DNA from: CAWBJP01 sp044867425 | Lineage (GTDB): Bacteria; Actinomycetota; Acidimicrobiia; IMCC26256; BP-133 | Length of the DNA: 64,000 nt | NCBI GenBank assembly: GCA_044867425.1 | Contig: JBIOUX010000203.1 | Span: forward strand, 1 to 64,000 | Reading direction: 5' to 3' | Shown: piece by piece, positions 52,601 to 60,373 of the stretch | How the letters are laid out: each line of letters begins with the position of its first letter | How positions within the stretch are numbered: position 1 is the first letter of the stretch | Translations under genes and position numbers: made by a program | The notes under the pieces: model-generated | Told to the model about the DNA's origin: nothing | The model's database searches: none | Seen by the model: the letters and a program-made list of their open reading frames with translations, nothing else

Positions 52601-53829
52601 ACGAGGGCGGCCACCAGCTCCCCGGCCAGGATTTGACCTCCCTCCGCCCGGTCGCACAGGCGCTTGGCCACCACCACGGCGGTGCCGAAGAAGTCGCCCT
52701 CCTCCTGAGTGGGCTCCCCGGCGTGCAGACCGACGCGCACCCGCAGGGTCCTGTCGGGATGGGCCTGGTTGTGCTCCTCGCTGTCCCGCTGCACGGTCAC
52801 GGCACACTTCAAGGCGGCCACGGGGCTGGCGAAGGCCACCATGAGCCCGTCACCCAGACTCTTGACCTCCCGCCCACCAGTCTCCGACACGGCCCGGCGC
52901 AGGGCGGTGAAGTGCGCCCGGCGCAGGTCGTCGAAGGCGTCCTCACCGAGGCGGTCGAGCAGCTCCGTCGATCCCACCAGGTCGGTGAACAGGAACGTGA
53001 CGACTCCCTCGGGGACGGGGCCCTCGGGCCGGCCGGCAGCAGGCGGAGCCGGCGCCGTCGCCTGGGCCGGCCGCCAATCGAGCTCGGCCTCCTGGCGCAG
53101 GATGGCACCCTCCAGGCGGGCCAGGGCGGCGCTCGGCTCGAGGCCCAGCTCCTCCCCCAGGACTCCCCGCAGCTCCTGATAGGAGCGGAGGGCGTCGGCC
53201 TGACGGCCACAACGGTAGAGGGCGACCATCCGCTGGGCCCACAGGCGCTCCCGGAGTGGATGGGTTCGGGTGAGGGCGTCGAGCTCGGCCACCAGCTCGC
53301 GATGGCGCCCGCAGGCCAGGTCGCACTCGACCCGCTCCTCCAGGGCGGCGAGGCGAGCCTCCTCGAGCCGGGTCGCCTCGGCCCGGGCCAGAGGGGCATC
53401 GAGCAGGTCGCTCAACGCCGGTCCCCGCCACAGGGTCAGTCCCTCCCGGAGCGCCTCCGCCGCCCTGGCATGGTCGCCGCTCCTCGCCCTGTCCCGGCCC
53501 CTCTCCAGGAGGGCCTCGAACCGGGCGGCATCAAGGGCGCCGGGCTCGACCCGGATGAGATAGCCGGGGGGGCGTGTGATGAGGACGCCGTCCTGGCCCG
53601 CCTCCCGCAACGCCTTGCGCAGCCTGGACACGTAGACCTGCAGGGCGTGGGCCGCCCCCTCCGGGGGGCGATCACCCCAGAGCCCGTCGCCCAGTCGCTC
53701 AGCTGAGACGACCTGGTTCGCCGACAGCAACAGGAGGCCGAGGACGGCCCGCTCGCGGCTCCCCCCGAGCGCCACGGTGGCACCCCCGTCGCCGAGGACC
53801 TCGAGCGGACCGAGAATGCGGTACTCCAT
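49678..53829 (-). CDS. SARP/BTAD - nucleotide cyclase - AAA - TPR giant regulator
   Basis: 1383 aa from ATG 53829 (MEYRILGPLEV is the classic SARP start; an upstream in-frame start adds only low-complexity sequence). Residues 1-95: OmpR-type winged helix. 96-245: bacterial transcriptional activator domain. 274-440: class III cyclase domain with Asp283 and Asp327, but the catalytic Asn is replaced (GTAVVVAKRL). 470-640: AAA ATPase with Walker A GEPGVGKT at 503-510 and Walker B VLLVLDDLQWA. The rest is TPR-like helices. An AfsR-like activator: DNA binding at the N-terminus is gated by the ATPase and possibly by nucleotide. Its second half parallels the mobile-element regulator at 17348-20680. 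Confidence 0.9.
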   Translation of the reverse strand: MEYRILGPLEVLGDGGATVALGGSRERAVLGLLLLSANQVVSAERLGDGLWGDRPPEGAAHALQVYVSRLRKALREAGQDGVLITRPPGYLIRVEPGALDAARFEALLERGRDRARSGDHARAAEALREGLTLWRGPALSDLLDAPLARAEATRLEEARLAALEERVECDLACGRHRELVAELDALTRTHPLRERLWAQRMVALYRCGRQADALRSYQELRGVLGEELGLEPSAALARLEGAILRQEAELDWRPAQATAPAPPAAGRPEGPVPEGVVTFLFTDLVGSTELLDRLGEDAFDDLRRAHFTALRRAVSETGGREVKSLGDGLMVAFASPVAALKCAVTVQRDSEEHNQAHPDRTLRVRVGLHAGEPTQEEGDFFGTAVVVAKRLCDRAEGGQILAGELVAALVGSRGGYRFASLGPLPLKGLAAPVPAVAVGWKATGGTDTGVDIPPEAPSRVLPVPALLTGIGRIFVGRDAELDRLRMAWKEALAGGRRLVLVAGEPGVGKTRLAAALAGEAHAEGATVLAGRCDEDLGVPYQPFVEALRHMADHTPDAHLAGRLGRFGEELVRLVPELAQRAPGLPPPLRADPETERYRLFDAVAAWLAEVSESAPVLLVLDDLQWAAKPTLLLLRHVVRAAEPVRLLIVGTYRDTELSRAHPLTELLADLRRDAGAERIPLSGLDSAAVAAYLEKAAGHDLSDDDLALARAIHAETEGNPFFVGEVVRHLTESGAVVRRDGRWVTEAPIEDLGIPEGVREVVGRRLSRLSEEANGVLTVAAVVGQEFELSVVQTAGGLHEETVAAALDEAITARLVTPDVALRYRFAHALVRATLYDELTPARRVILHRKAAEAIETVHAARLEDHLPSLAHHYARATAPVATAEKAVAYARRAGDQALAQLAHDEAVTYYRQALELLDTSEGPLEEGERVELMIALGEAERRAGSAGHRETLLRAARLAEARADADALARAALANTPGSKPAAFGATDHERVEALEAAVQAVGEEDAPARARLLAILALELFHDRNRPRRLALSDEALAIARRLDDPAILSHVLVARPFAIGGPDTLAERLANTAELLDVAERLGDPVTAHRAWWLRFRMAVEVGDPEEADRCLEAQERLIADLRQPVFTWMTTLQRIARAFRRGELDDADRLALAAFAQGQAAGQADAPLYFAIHLFQLRYEQGRPDEAEETLTKIMDSASELPAVRAMLALAYSELGRLDDARALFEGLAGSDFAQLQVEASWVVTLCYSAAVCAALRDADRAASLHRLLAPYPDHVAVFAVGLGIGSVAHHLGLLATTMGDYEEAEARYAGAEAIHTRIGAPTWLARTRLEWAVMLLTRRRLGDVDRARNLLGAALESAREFGLGNVERRAMALLADAP

Positions 53830-54017
53830 CGACGCTGCGCCTCGCCCTTGGCCGGCGCCTCCCACTGGCGGTGGCGTGAGACCCAAAAGGGTAGTGCCGA
53901 TCCTGAGAGAGCGGCCCGTGACCCGGCCGTGAGTCATCGCGCAACCAGCCCGGGTGATGCTCGTGGCATCAACCGGTGCAGCCCTACCGGGGCTGGAGAT
54001 GGAGAGGAGAGAGAGCC

Positions 54018-54407
54018 ATGTACGAGACCGAGAAGGTGCTTCGCGCCGCGGTGACGGCGATGACCACCGGGGACATGGACGGGCTGGCGGCGGCCTTTGC
54101 CGACGACGTCGTGGTCCACGTGCCGGGAACGAACCAGGTCTCCGGGGACTACAAGGGGAAGGAGGAGCTCTTCGCCGGCTTCCTGGGGAAGCTCATGTCG
54201 CTGACCGGCGGGCAGGTCGTCCTCAACCCCCACGACATCATCGGCAGTGAGGACCATGCCGTGGGCATCTACACCTGGACGGCCACACGTGACGGCAAGA
54301 CGCTTGAGTGGCGACACGTCAACGTGTACCACGTCCGTGACGGGAAGATCGTCGAGGTCTGGCAGCACCCGTTCGATTTCGAGCGCTGGAACGAGTTCTG
54401 GTCGTAG
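54018..54407 (+). CDS. SnoaL-like polyketide-cyclase-fold protein
   Basis: 129 aa from ATG 54018 with GGAGAGGAGAG upstream. NTF2/SnoaL fold: VLRAAVTAMTTGDMDGLAAAF, then DDVVVHVPG, HAVGIYTWTATRDGKTLEW and VNVYHVRDGKIVEVWQHPFD. Divergent from the giant SARP regulator, 188 bp apart, so it might be a regulated target; this is inference. Enzymatic role unknown. Confidence 0.8.
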   Translation: MYETEKVLRAAVTAMTTGDMDGLAAAFADDVVVHVPGTNQVSGDYKGKEELFAGFLGKLMSLTGGQVVLNPHDIIGSEDHAVGIYTWTATRDGKTLEWRHVNVYHVRDGKIVEVWQHPFDFERWNEFWS

Positions 54408-54431
54408 CTTCCGACGCGGCCGGCGAACGGG

Positions 54432-54469
54432 ACGTGCGTCAGGGCCTGGTGTTCGACTCTGACGCACGT
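54432..54469. terminator. stem-loop after SnoaL-like gene
   Basis: ACGTGCGTCAG (54432-54442) and CTGACGCACGT (54459-54469), a perfect 11-bp inverted repeat with a 16-nt loop, 25 bp past the stop codon. No T-run. Confidence 0.55.
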
Positions 54470-54510
54470 ACGCCGGCCTTGTCCCGCTCCCGGTCGCCGG
54501 CGCCGCAAAG

Positions 54511-54575
54511 GGGGGCCGGTACGGGGGCGGGGGAGCGATCCTGGGGAAGTCCGCTCCGGGGCCGTACCGGCCCCC
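54511..54575. terminator. large nested stem-loop between convergent genes
   Basis: Perfect 14-bp arms 54511-54524 and 54562-54575 (GGGGGCCGGTACGG and its complement), with an inner GGAGCG/CGCTCC pair at 54532-54537 and 54552-54557. Lies between the ends of convergent genes, so most simply a two-way terminator. Confidence 0.5.
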
Positions 54576-54643
54576 GTTCCGCGCCCCTACCCAACTTCTC
54601 CAACTTCTATGTCACTGGCAACACCAGTTACAAAAAACCGGCC

Positions 54644-54904
54644 TCAGATCCCGGCGGCGGAGAGGGCCTGGGCGGCTTGGCGGAGTGCGTCCCCCAGCCG
54701 CGGGTGGTCGGACTCGAAGCGGACTTCCGCCGCCTGGAGGGCCTTGATGAGCCGGCGATGGTCCTCGGCGGGAACGTCGGCCCGGAGCCGGCGCTCGACG
54801 GCGGCGAGGAGGCGCACCAACTCGGCTCGGTCTTCGTCGCTCTCCCGGGTGCGCTCGATGGCGGCGGAGAGCTCGTCCAGGAGTCGTCGCAGGTCGTCGT
54901 CCAC
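54644..54904 (-). CDS. small helical protein, DUF4404-like
   Basis: 86 aa from GTG 54904. All-helical, charged: DDLRRLLDELSAAIERTRES, then VERRLRADVPAEDHRRLIKA and FESDHPRLGDALRQAAQALSAAGI. This resembles DUF4404, small cytosolic proteins of unknown role. Downstream of a two-span membrane protein gene on the same strand. Confidence 0.6.
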   Translation of the reverse strand: MDDDLRRLLDELSAAIERTRESDEDRAELVRLLAAVERRLRADVPAEDHRRLIKALQAAEVRFESDHPRLGDALRQAAQALSAAGI

Positions 54905-54972
54905 GCCTGAACGGTACCGCTCTGAGCCGATGGCGTGGATGGGAGGCGCCATCTGGAGACCGCGGCTCAACT

Positions 54973-55362
54973 TCATCGGGCTTCGCCGGGCCGCCCTGAG
55001 CGGGTGGCGGAGGCGTCGCCCGAGAGGAGCCGCCGAAGCTCGTCGAGCGCCTGGCGGTGCTCGTGATGGAGGCGCTTGAGCTCGCGGTGATGACTGGTCT
55101 GCTGCAGCAGCACGATGCTGGCCGCCATGGCGCTCAGGCCATTGGTGTAGTTCCCGCCCACCAGCTCGAAGATCGTGTTGTGCCAGACGAGCAACCCGAT
55201 CCACAACACCAGCAGGGCCAGGATGTGGATGGGGTGGACCGTGTAGCCGATGATCCCCTTGAAGAGGGTTCCCTCCAGGAAGCGGTAGAGGGAGTTGTCA
55301 GTGGCGAATTCCGCCGCCGCCTCGGCGTGGGTGGGTTCGGTCGTCTGCGTTTCGGGGTTCAA
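54973..55362 (-). CDS. small two-span membrane protein
   Basis: 129 aa. A hydrophilic head, span 1 (IHILALLVLWIGLLVWH), span 2 (GLSAMAASIVLLQQT), then a His/Arg-rich amphipathic helix (SHHRELKRLHHEHRQALDEL). The layout is reminiscent of low-affinity iron permease or DUF1003-type proteins, but I cannot assign it. It overlaps the ATPase pseudogene by 4 bp at 55359-55362 and so was probably co-transcribed with the NitT/TauT-type transporter. Confidence 0.55.
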   Translation of the reverse strand: MNPETQTTEPTHAEAAAEFATDNSLYRFLEGTLFKGIIGYTVHPIHILALLVLWIGLLVWHNTIFELVGGNYTNGLSAMAASIVLLQQTSHHRELKRLHHEHRQALDELRRLLSGDASATRSGRPGEAR

Positions 55363-56401
55363 GCTGTGCTCCTCTCGTCGCTCTCCGGTTCCGAGGGACG
55401 CTCGAGGATGAGCTCCCCGGTGTCGGCGTCGTAGTCGAACAGCTCCGCGTAGCGACCCCAGTCGACGGCGATGCCCACCTGCCGGCGGGCTTCCTCGGCG
55501 CCGAAGCCCCGCTGCAACAGGTCGAGGAAGAACTGCTCGTGGAGGAAGCCTCCGACGGCGGCTTCCAGCGAGCGCCGGATGCCGCCGATGAGGGGCACCC
55601 GCGCTGCGGCGTGACGGGCGAAGATCTCCTTGGAGGCCAGGATGTCGGCGGCGACGAAGGCCCGTCCGGCGTCGGTGAGCTCCAGGTCGGCCTCGTCGAC
55701 CTCGGCGAAGCCGAGGAGCCGGGCGGCGTCGACGAGGGGCAGCAGGTCGTCGACCTCGAAGTTCAGCCCCTGGGCGAGGGCGGGAAGGTCCTCGCGGCCA
55801 CCCACGCCGGCCAGCACCTCCAGGAGGCCGGCCAGCCCGCCGACGCTGACCGCGGGCAACGGGATGTCGGTCGGTGAGCCACCGCCCGCGGCGCGGGTGA
55901 CGGGCGGCGCACCCCGCTCCTCCCGTCCGGTCATGAGGTCGTAGATGCGGTCGACGAGCGCGGCGAAAGCCGGCGCCCGCCGGTCACGGGGCCGGGGCAG
56001 GGCGACGTCGAGCTCGGCTTGGATGCGCCCCGCCGACAGGACCAGGACACGGTCGGCGAGGACGACGGCCTCCTCGATGTTGTGGGTGACGACCAGCATG
56101 GCCCGGGTGGGGAAATCGGGCTCCGCCCACAAGGCGAGCAGCTCGTTGCGCAGGTTCTCCGCGGTGAGGACGTCCAGAGCACTGAAGGGCTCGTCCATAA
56201 CGTCGACTTGCCCGAGCCCGACCGTCCCAGTAGAGCGACGCTCTCCCCCTCATCGAGGGTGAAGGTGACGTCGTCCGGGACAGCCAGTGAGCGCCCCTCG
56301 GCGGTGTCGAAGCGTTTCGTCAGGTGCTCCACGGCGATGATGGCCGGCGTTCTGCCGTCTCGGGCGGGGGGGACGGCGACGGCGGAGCTCGGCCTGGACA
56401 T
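55359..56401 (-). pseudogene. NitT/TauT-type ABC ATPase with internal deletion
   Basis: The gene starts normally (AIIAVEHLTKRFDTAEGRSL, then LDEGESVALLGRSGSGKSTL), but immediately after the Walker A Thr-Leu it jumps, out of frame, to MDEPFSALDVLTAENLRNEL, the Walker B region. About 100 residues containing the Q-loop and LSGG signature are missing at 56198/56199. The rest reads on to 55359 with VVTHNIEEAVVLADRVLVL and a C-terminal AAA-associated domain (PF09821-like). As it stands the product cannot hydrolyse ATP. True deletion or assembly collapse both possible. Confidence 0.85.
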
Positions 56402-56413
56402 CGGCTCACCTCC

Positions 56414-58144
56414 TCAGAGCGAGTAGCGGGTCTCGGCCAGGCGGTAGAGGCGCCGCCAGAGCAGGCGATTGACGACCACGACGTAGGTGGCCATCACCAC
56501 GACACCGGTCAGGACGCGGGGGAAGTCCCCCCTGGCGGTGGCCTCGGTGATGTACGCGCCGAGGCCCGAGGCGACCAGATGGTGCCGGCCGAAGTCGAGC
56601 ACCTCGGCCACGATCGAGGCGTTCCACGCCCCCCCGGCGGCGGTGATGCCCCCCGTCACCAGGGCCGGGAACATGGCGGGCAGGATCAGCCGGCGCCAGC
56701 GCCGGATGCCCCGAACCCCCAGGTTCTCCATGGCCTCCCGCAGGTCGCTCGGGATGGCCGACGCCCCGGCGATGGCGTTGAAGAGCACGTACCACTGGGC
56801 CCCGAGCGCCATGAGGAACACACCGCCCACGTTGAGGCCCACCCCCCAGCGGACGAAGACAATGGCGGCGAACGGGAACAGGAGGTTGGCGGGGAAGCTG
56901 GCCAGGACCTGGACCACGGGCTGGGCGTAGCGGGAGAACCGGGGACGCATGCCCACCCAGGCGCCCACCGGCACCCAGACCATGGCGGACGCCGCCACCA
57001 GCACCACGACGCGGGCGAAGGTCAGCCCACCCAGGGCGAAGGCATGAGGGAACTCGGCCAGGCCGACCGTGTGCTGCAGATAAGCGAAGCCGCGCCATCC
57101 GCCGTAGGCGACGAAGGCCGTGACCACCAACCAGAAGGCGGCGTCGCCCGCCCGGCGCCGCCGGGGATCCACCCGCAGCGGATGCTCGCCCCGCCCGAGG
57201 GGCTGCGTGACCCGGTCGAGCAGCCGCCCCAGGGGGCCGAAGGCGCGGCCGAGGAGGCGGGGGAGGCTGGACCGGCGCAGGTGGTCGAGGACCACGCTCT
57301 CCGGCCGCTCACCGGCTTCGGTGTCCTCGAAGCGGAAGCGCTCCGCCCACGCCACCAGCGGGCGCCAGACGACCACGTTCACACCCACGACGACCACGAT
57401 GGTGGCCCCCACCGCGGCCAGCACCGGTCCGAGCTGGCCCTGCTCGACGGCGGCGGCAACGTAGCTGCCGAGGCCAGGCAGGGCGTACTTCCTGCCCACC
57501 ACGACGATGGCTTCGGAGGCGGCGAGGAAGAACCAACCGCCACCGAAGCTCATCATCCCGTTCCAGACCAGGCCGATCATCGACGAGGGCACGTCCAGAC
57601 GCCAGAACCGCTGCCACTTGGTGAGCCGCAGCATCCGGGCGGCCTCGTCGAGGTCGCGGGCCTGGACGACGAGCGAGTGGTAGAAGCAGAAGGCCAGGTT
57701 CCAGGCCTGGGCGGTGAAGATGGCGAAGATCGACGCGCACTCCAGACCCAGCGAGGAACCCGGGAACAGAGCCAGGAACCCTGTCACCGTCACCGACAGG
57801 AAGCCGAGGACGGGCACGGACTGGAGGATGTCGAGGAGGGGCACGAGGACCTTCTCCGCCCGACGGCTGCGGGCCGCCGCCACCCCGTATCCCAGGGCGA
57901 AGACAACCGAGGCGCCCAGGGCGATGAACATGCGCAGCAGGGACCGGGCGGCGTAGTAGGGCAGGTGGGCGGGCCCGGTGGACACCTGGTCGGACGCCCG
58001 TTCGGGCAGGAAGGCCACGTCCATCGAGCGTCCGAGGCGCAGCACGGCGTAGAGCAGGGCCAGCGTCGCCACCGCCACCAGGGCGTCGACGGGGCGGATC
58101 GGCGGCCGGCGAAGGAGCACGCCGGAGGGAAACGGGCGGGGCAC
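56414..58144 (-). CDS. fused double ABC permease (NitT/TauT type)
   Basis: 576 aa with two BPD_transp_1-type membrane domains in tandem (about 1-270 and 330-576). Coupling motifs are DLDEAARMLRLTKWQRFWRL in half 1 and DLREAMENLGVRGIRRWRRL in half 2. Such fused permeases pair with an ATPase bearing the C-terminal AAA-associated domain, exactly the neighbour 13 bp downstream. Substrate class nitrate, sulfonate, bicarbonate or similar anions; no binding protein gene is adjacent. Confidence 0.88.
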   Translation of the reverse strand: MPRPFPSGVLLRRPPIRPVDALVAVATLALLYAVLRLGRSMDVAFLPERASDQVSTGPAHLPYYAARSLLRMFIALGASVVFALGYGVAAARSRRAEKVLVPLLDILQSVPVLGFLSVTVTGFLALFPGSSLGLECASIFAIFTAQAWNLAFCFYHSLVVQARDLDEAARMLRLTKWQRFWRLDVPSSMIGLVWNGMMSFGGGWFFLAASEAIVVVGRKYALPGLGSYVAAAVEQGQLGPVLAAVGATIVVVVGVNVVVWRPLVAWAERFRFEDTEAGERPESVVLDHLRRSSLPRLLGRAFGPLGRLLDRVTQPLGRGEHPLRVDPRRRRAGDAAFWLVVTAFVAYGGWRGFAYLQHTVGLAEFPHAFALGGLTFARVVVLVAASAMVWVPVGAWVGMRPRFSRYAQPVVQVLASFPANLLFPFAAIVFVRWGVGLNVGGVFLMALGAQWYVLFNAIAGASAIPSDLREAMENLGVRGIRRWRRLILPAMFPALVTGGITAAGGAWNASIVAEVLDFGRHHLVASGLGAYITEATARGDFPRVLTGVVVMATYVVVVNRLLWRRLYRLAETRYSL

Positions 58145-58159
58145 CAGGGGACCTCGGCG

Positions 58160-59134
58160 TCACGAACCCAGGGCGGTGACGGCATCGGCGAACGTCCGGA
58201 CCGGCACCACCCGCAGACCCGGGGCGGCCGCGGCTCGAGCGGCGGCGGCCTGCGACGCGGGGGCGAGGAAGACGGTGGCGCCGGCGCGTTGGGCGGCGAC
58301 CACCTTCTCGGCGATGCCTCCGATCGGTCCCACGTTGCCGGCCACATCGATGGTTCCCGTCCCGGCGACGACCCGTCCCCGGGTCAGGTCGGTGGGCCCG
58401 ACGAGGTCATAGACCGACAGCGCCATCATGAGGCCGGCCGAGGGACCGCCGATGTCGCCGGCGTCGACCGTGACGGGGAACGGCAAGGCGATCTTCGGAT
58501 CGAGCGTGCGGATGGCCACCCCGAGCCCGGCCCGCCCCAGGGAGCCCACCGGCTCGAGCGTCACGACGAGATTGCGGAGGGTGTGGTGTCGCTCGACCCG
58601 CAGGGTGACGCTCTGGCCGGCCGGGACCTGGGCGGAATCCGCGGCCACATCGGCGGCCAGGTGGGTGGCCCGGCCGTCGACGGCGGTAATCACGTCACCG
58701 GCTTCGAGGACCCCGTCGGATGGCCCGCCCGGGATCACCGCCGCCACGTCGACGCCCCCGCCGGTCACCCGGACGGGGAGGCCGGCGGCCCGCAGCGCCA
58801 CCGCCGCCGCCTGCCGGGCGCTCTCGTCGAAGACGCCACGCTCGGCCCGCTGGAAGGTGCGGGGGTCGACCCCCGGCGGGATGACCTCCTGACGCGGCAC
58901 CAGTTCGTGGTGGGGCGTGACCAGCGCCTGGAGCAGGCCGGCGGCGCTGGGCTGGGACACGTCGACGGTGAGCAGGAGAAGCCGGCCCTTCACGGCCCGG
59001 GTGGGGTGATCGACCCGGACCACCGGAGGAACGTCCACCGCCGGCCCGGGACTGAGCTCCACGACGGGCAACGGGACCACCAGCGCGGCGGCGGTGAGGA
59101 TCGCCAGACCGGACAACAAGATCGCCTTCCTCAC
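58160..59134 (-). CDS. Lon-like PDZ-domain serine protease, membrane-anchored
   Basis: 324 aa. An N-terminal span (residues 4-24) places the rest outside the membrane. A PDZ domain covers about 120-195 (VAAVIPGGPSDGVLEAGDVITAVDG). The C-terminal part is a Lon-type proteolytic domain with the Ser-Lys dyad Ser232 (DIGGPSAGLMMAL) and Lys277 (GGIAEKVVAAQ). Known relatives are the secreted/membrane Lon-like proteases of actinobacteria and bacilli. Its ATG overlaps the stop of the M50 protease gene as ATGA, so the two proteases are made together. Confidence 0.87.
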   Translation of the reverse strand: MRKAILLSGLAILTAAALVVPLPVVELSPGPAVDVPPVVRVDHPTRAVKGRLLLLTVDVSQPSAAGLLQALVTPHHELVPRQEVIPPGVDPRTFQRAERGVFDESARQAAAVALRAAGLPVRVTGGGVDVAAVIPGGPSDGVLEAGDVITAVDGRATHLAADVAADSAQVPAGQSVTLRVERHHTLRNLVVTLEPVGSLGRAGLGVAIRTLDPKIALPFPVTVDAGDIGGPSAGLMMALSVYDLVGPTDLTRGRVVAGTGTIDVAGNVGPIGGIAEKVVAAQRAGATVFLAPASQAAAARAAAAPGLRVVPVRTFADAVTALGS

Positions 59135-60273
59135 TGGAGGACCCCCACTCCGGATCCTGCGCCGTGGAGGAGTCGCAGGCGCTGGACCGCTCCGGCCAGT
59201 TGGCGGGCGGTGACCAGCGCCACCACGGTGTCGCCCTCGGTGATGGCGACGAGGCCGCTCCCGTCCAGGGCGGTCAGCACGGCGGAGGCGCGGTCGTCGG
59301 CCGCCACCCGGGGAATGCCGTCGATCGGGCGCATGACGTCGCCCGCCGTTGTCTCGAACCGCCGCTCGGGTGCAATCCGGGAGATGTCGTCGACGTGGAC
59401 GATCCCCACCGTGCGGCCGTCCTCGTCGACGGGGACGGCATCCAGGTGGTGCCGGCGCAACTGGGCCTGGGTGATCCAGCCCAGCGAGGTGCCGGTTTCG
59501 ACGGCTTCGGCCTCCTCGAACGCCAGCGCGTCAGCCCGACGGCCGGACAGCACGGCTTCCAGCTCCAGTCGGGACTGCTCGGCAAGGGCGGCCCGGAGCA
59601 GGAACCAGCCCACCAGGACGAGCCACAGCCCGGCGATGAAGCCGCCGCGGACGAGGAACGTCCCGAACAGGCCGGCGGTGACCAGCAGGGTGCCGGCGGC
59701 TCGCCCGGCCCAGGCCGCCACCCGACCCGCCTTGAGGCGGTCACCGGTGATCCGCCACACGACGGCGGCGAGGATCCGCCCGCCATCGAGGGGGGCGGCC
59801 GGTACCAGGTTGAACAGCGCCAGGCCCAGGTTGATCCAGGCCACGACCCCCGAGACCTCGGCCACCTCCGTCAGGCCGAGCCGCCCACTGGCGAAGGCCA
59901 GGAGGCCCAGCGCCGCGGCCAGCACGAGGGTGGTGTAGGGCCCGACGGCGATGTAGGCGAGCTCGTCTCCCGGACGACGGGCGTCCGACGCGATCTCGGT
60001 GGTGCCCCCGAAGAGATGCAGGGTGATCCCTCGCACCTGTAGCCCCCGCTGGCGGGCCTCCAGGGCGTGGGCCAACTCGTGGGCCAGCACCGACGAGAAG
60101 AACAGTCCGGCGGCGACGACGGCCATGACCAACGCCGCCCCCACACTGTGGTGGCGGCCTCCACCCGTGAACCGCGCCCAGAAGCTCCACACCACCAGGA
60201 AGGCCACCAGGAGCCAGGACTCGTCGACCCGGAGCTCGACCCCCATGACCCTGCGCATGATCGTTCTTCTCAT
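59131..60273 (-). CDS. site-2 metalloprotease (M50) with CBS domains
   Basis: 380 aa from ATG 60273. An intramembrane zinc protease: HELAH at His65-Glu66-His69 and the third ligand in NLVPAAPLDGGRIL. Five to six spans, then a C-terminal pair of CBS domains (RRHHLDAVPVDEDGRTVGIV and GDVMRPIDGIPRVAADDRAS), the Rip3/SpoIVFB-like build. These proteases release membrane-held regulators; CBS domains may sense nucleotides. Coupled to the Lon-like PDZ protease downstream, suggesting sequential cleavage. Start codons at 60258 or 60249 are also possible. Confidence 0.9.
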   Translation of the reverse strand: MRRTIMRRVMGVELRVDESWLLVAFLVVWSFWARFTGGGRHHSVGAALVMAVVAAGLFFSSVLAHELAHALEARQRGLQVRGITLHLFGGTTEIASDARRPGDELAYIAVGPYTTLVLAAALGLLAFASGRLGLTEVAEVSGVVAWINLGLALFNLVPAAPLDGGRILAAVVWRITGDRLKAGRVAAWAGRAAGTLLVTAGLFGTFLVRGGFIAGLWLVLVGWFLLRAALAEQSRLELEAVLSGRRADALAFEEAEAVETGTSLGWITQAQLRRHHLDAVPVDEDGRTVGIVHVDDISRIAPERRFETTAGDVMRPIDGIPRVAADDRASAVLTALDGSGLVAITEGDTVVALVTARQLAGAVQRLRLLHGAGSGVGVLQ

Positions 60274-60283
60274 GGTCACGTTC

Positions 60284-60308
60284 TCTACCTGGGTAGATGA
60301 GAGGTAGA
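60284..60308. promoter_or_regulatory. operator-like repeat of GGTAGA half-sites
   Basis: TCTACC-TG-GGTAGA (60284-60297) is a near-perfect palindrome and a third GGTAGA follows at 60303-60308. It lies between the divergent M50 protease and amino acid receptor genes (about 10 and 66 bp from their starts), where a shared regulator could bind. Confidence 0.4.
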
Positions 60309-60373
60309 TGAGCGGTTTCGCTCCTCCGGGCAACTCATCTGGATCTCATGCCGGCGTCCGTAGGTTGCCGGTC

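Noticed and set aside
56324..59938. Very long open frame on the plus strand (1204 codons)
   Set aside because: It is antisense to the permease and protease genes, has no recognisable motif and arises from the high GC content.
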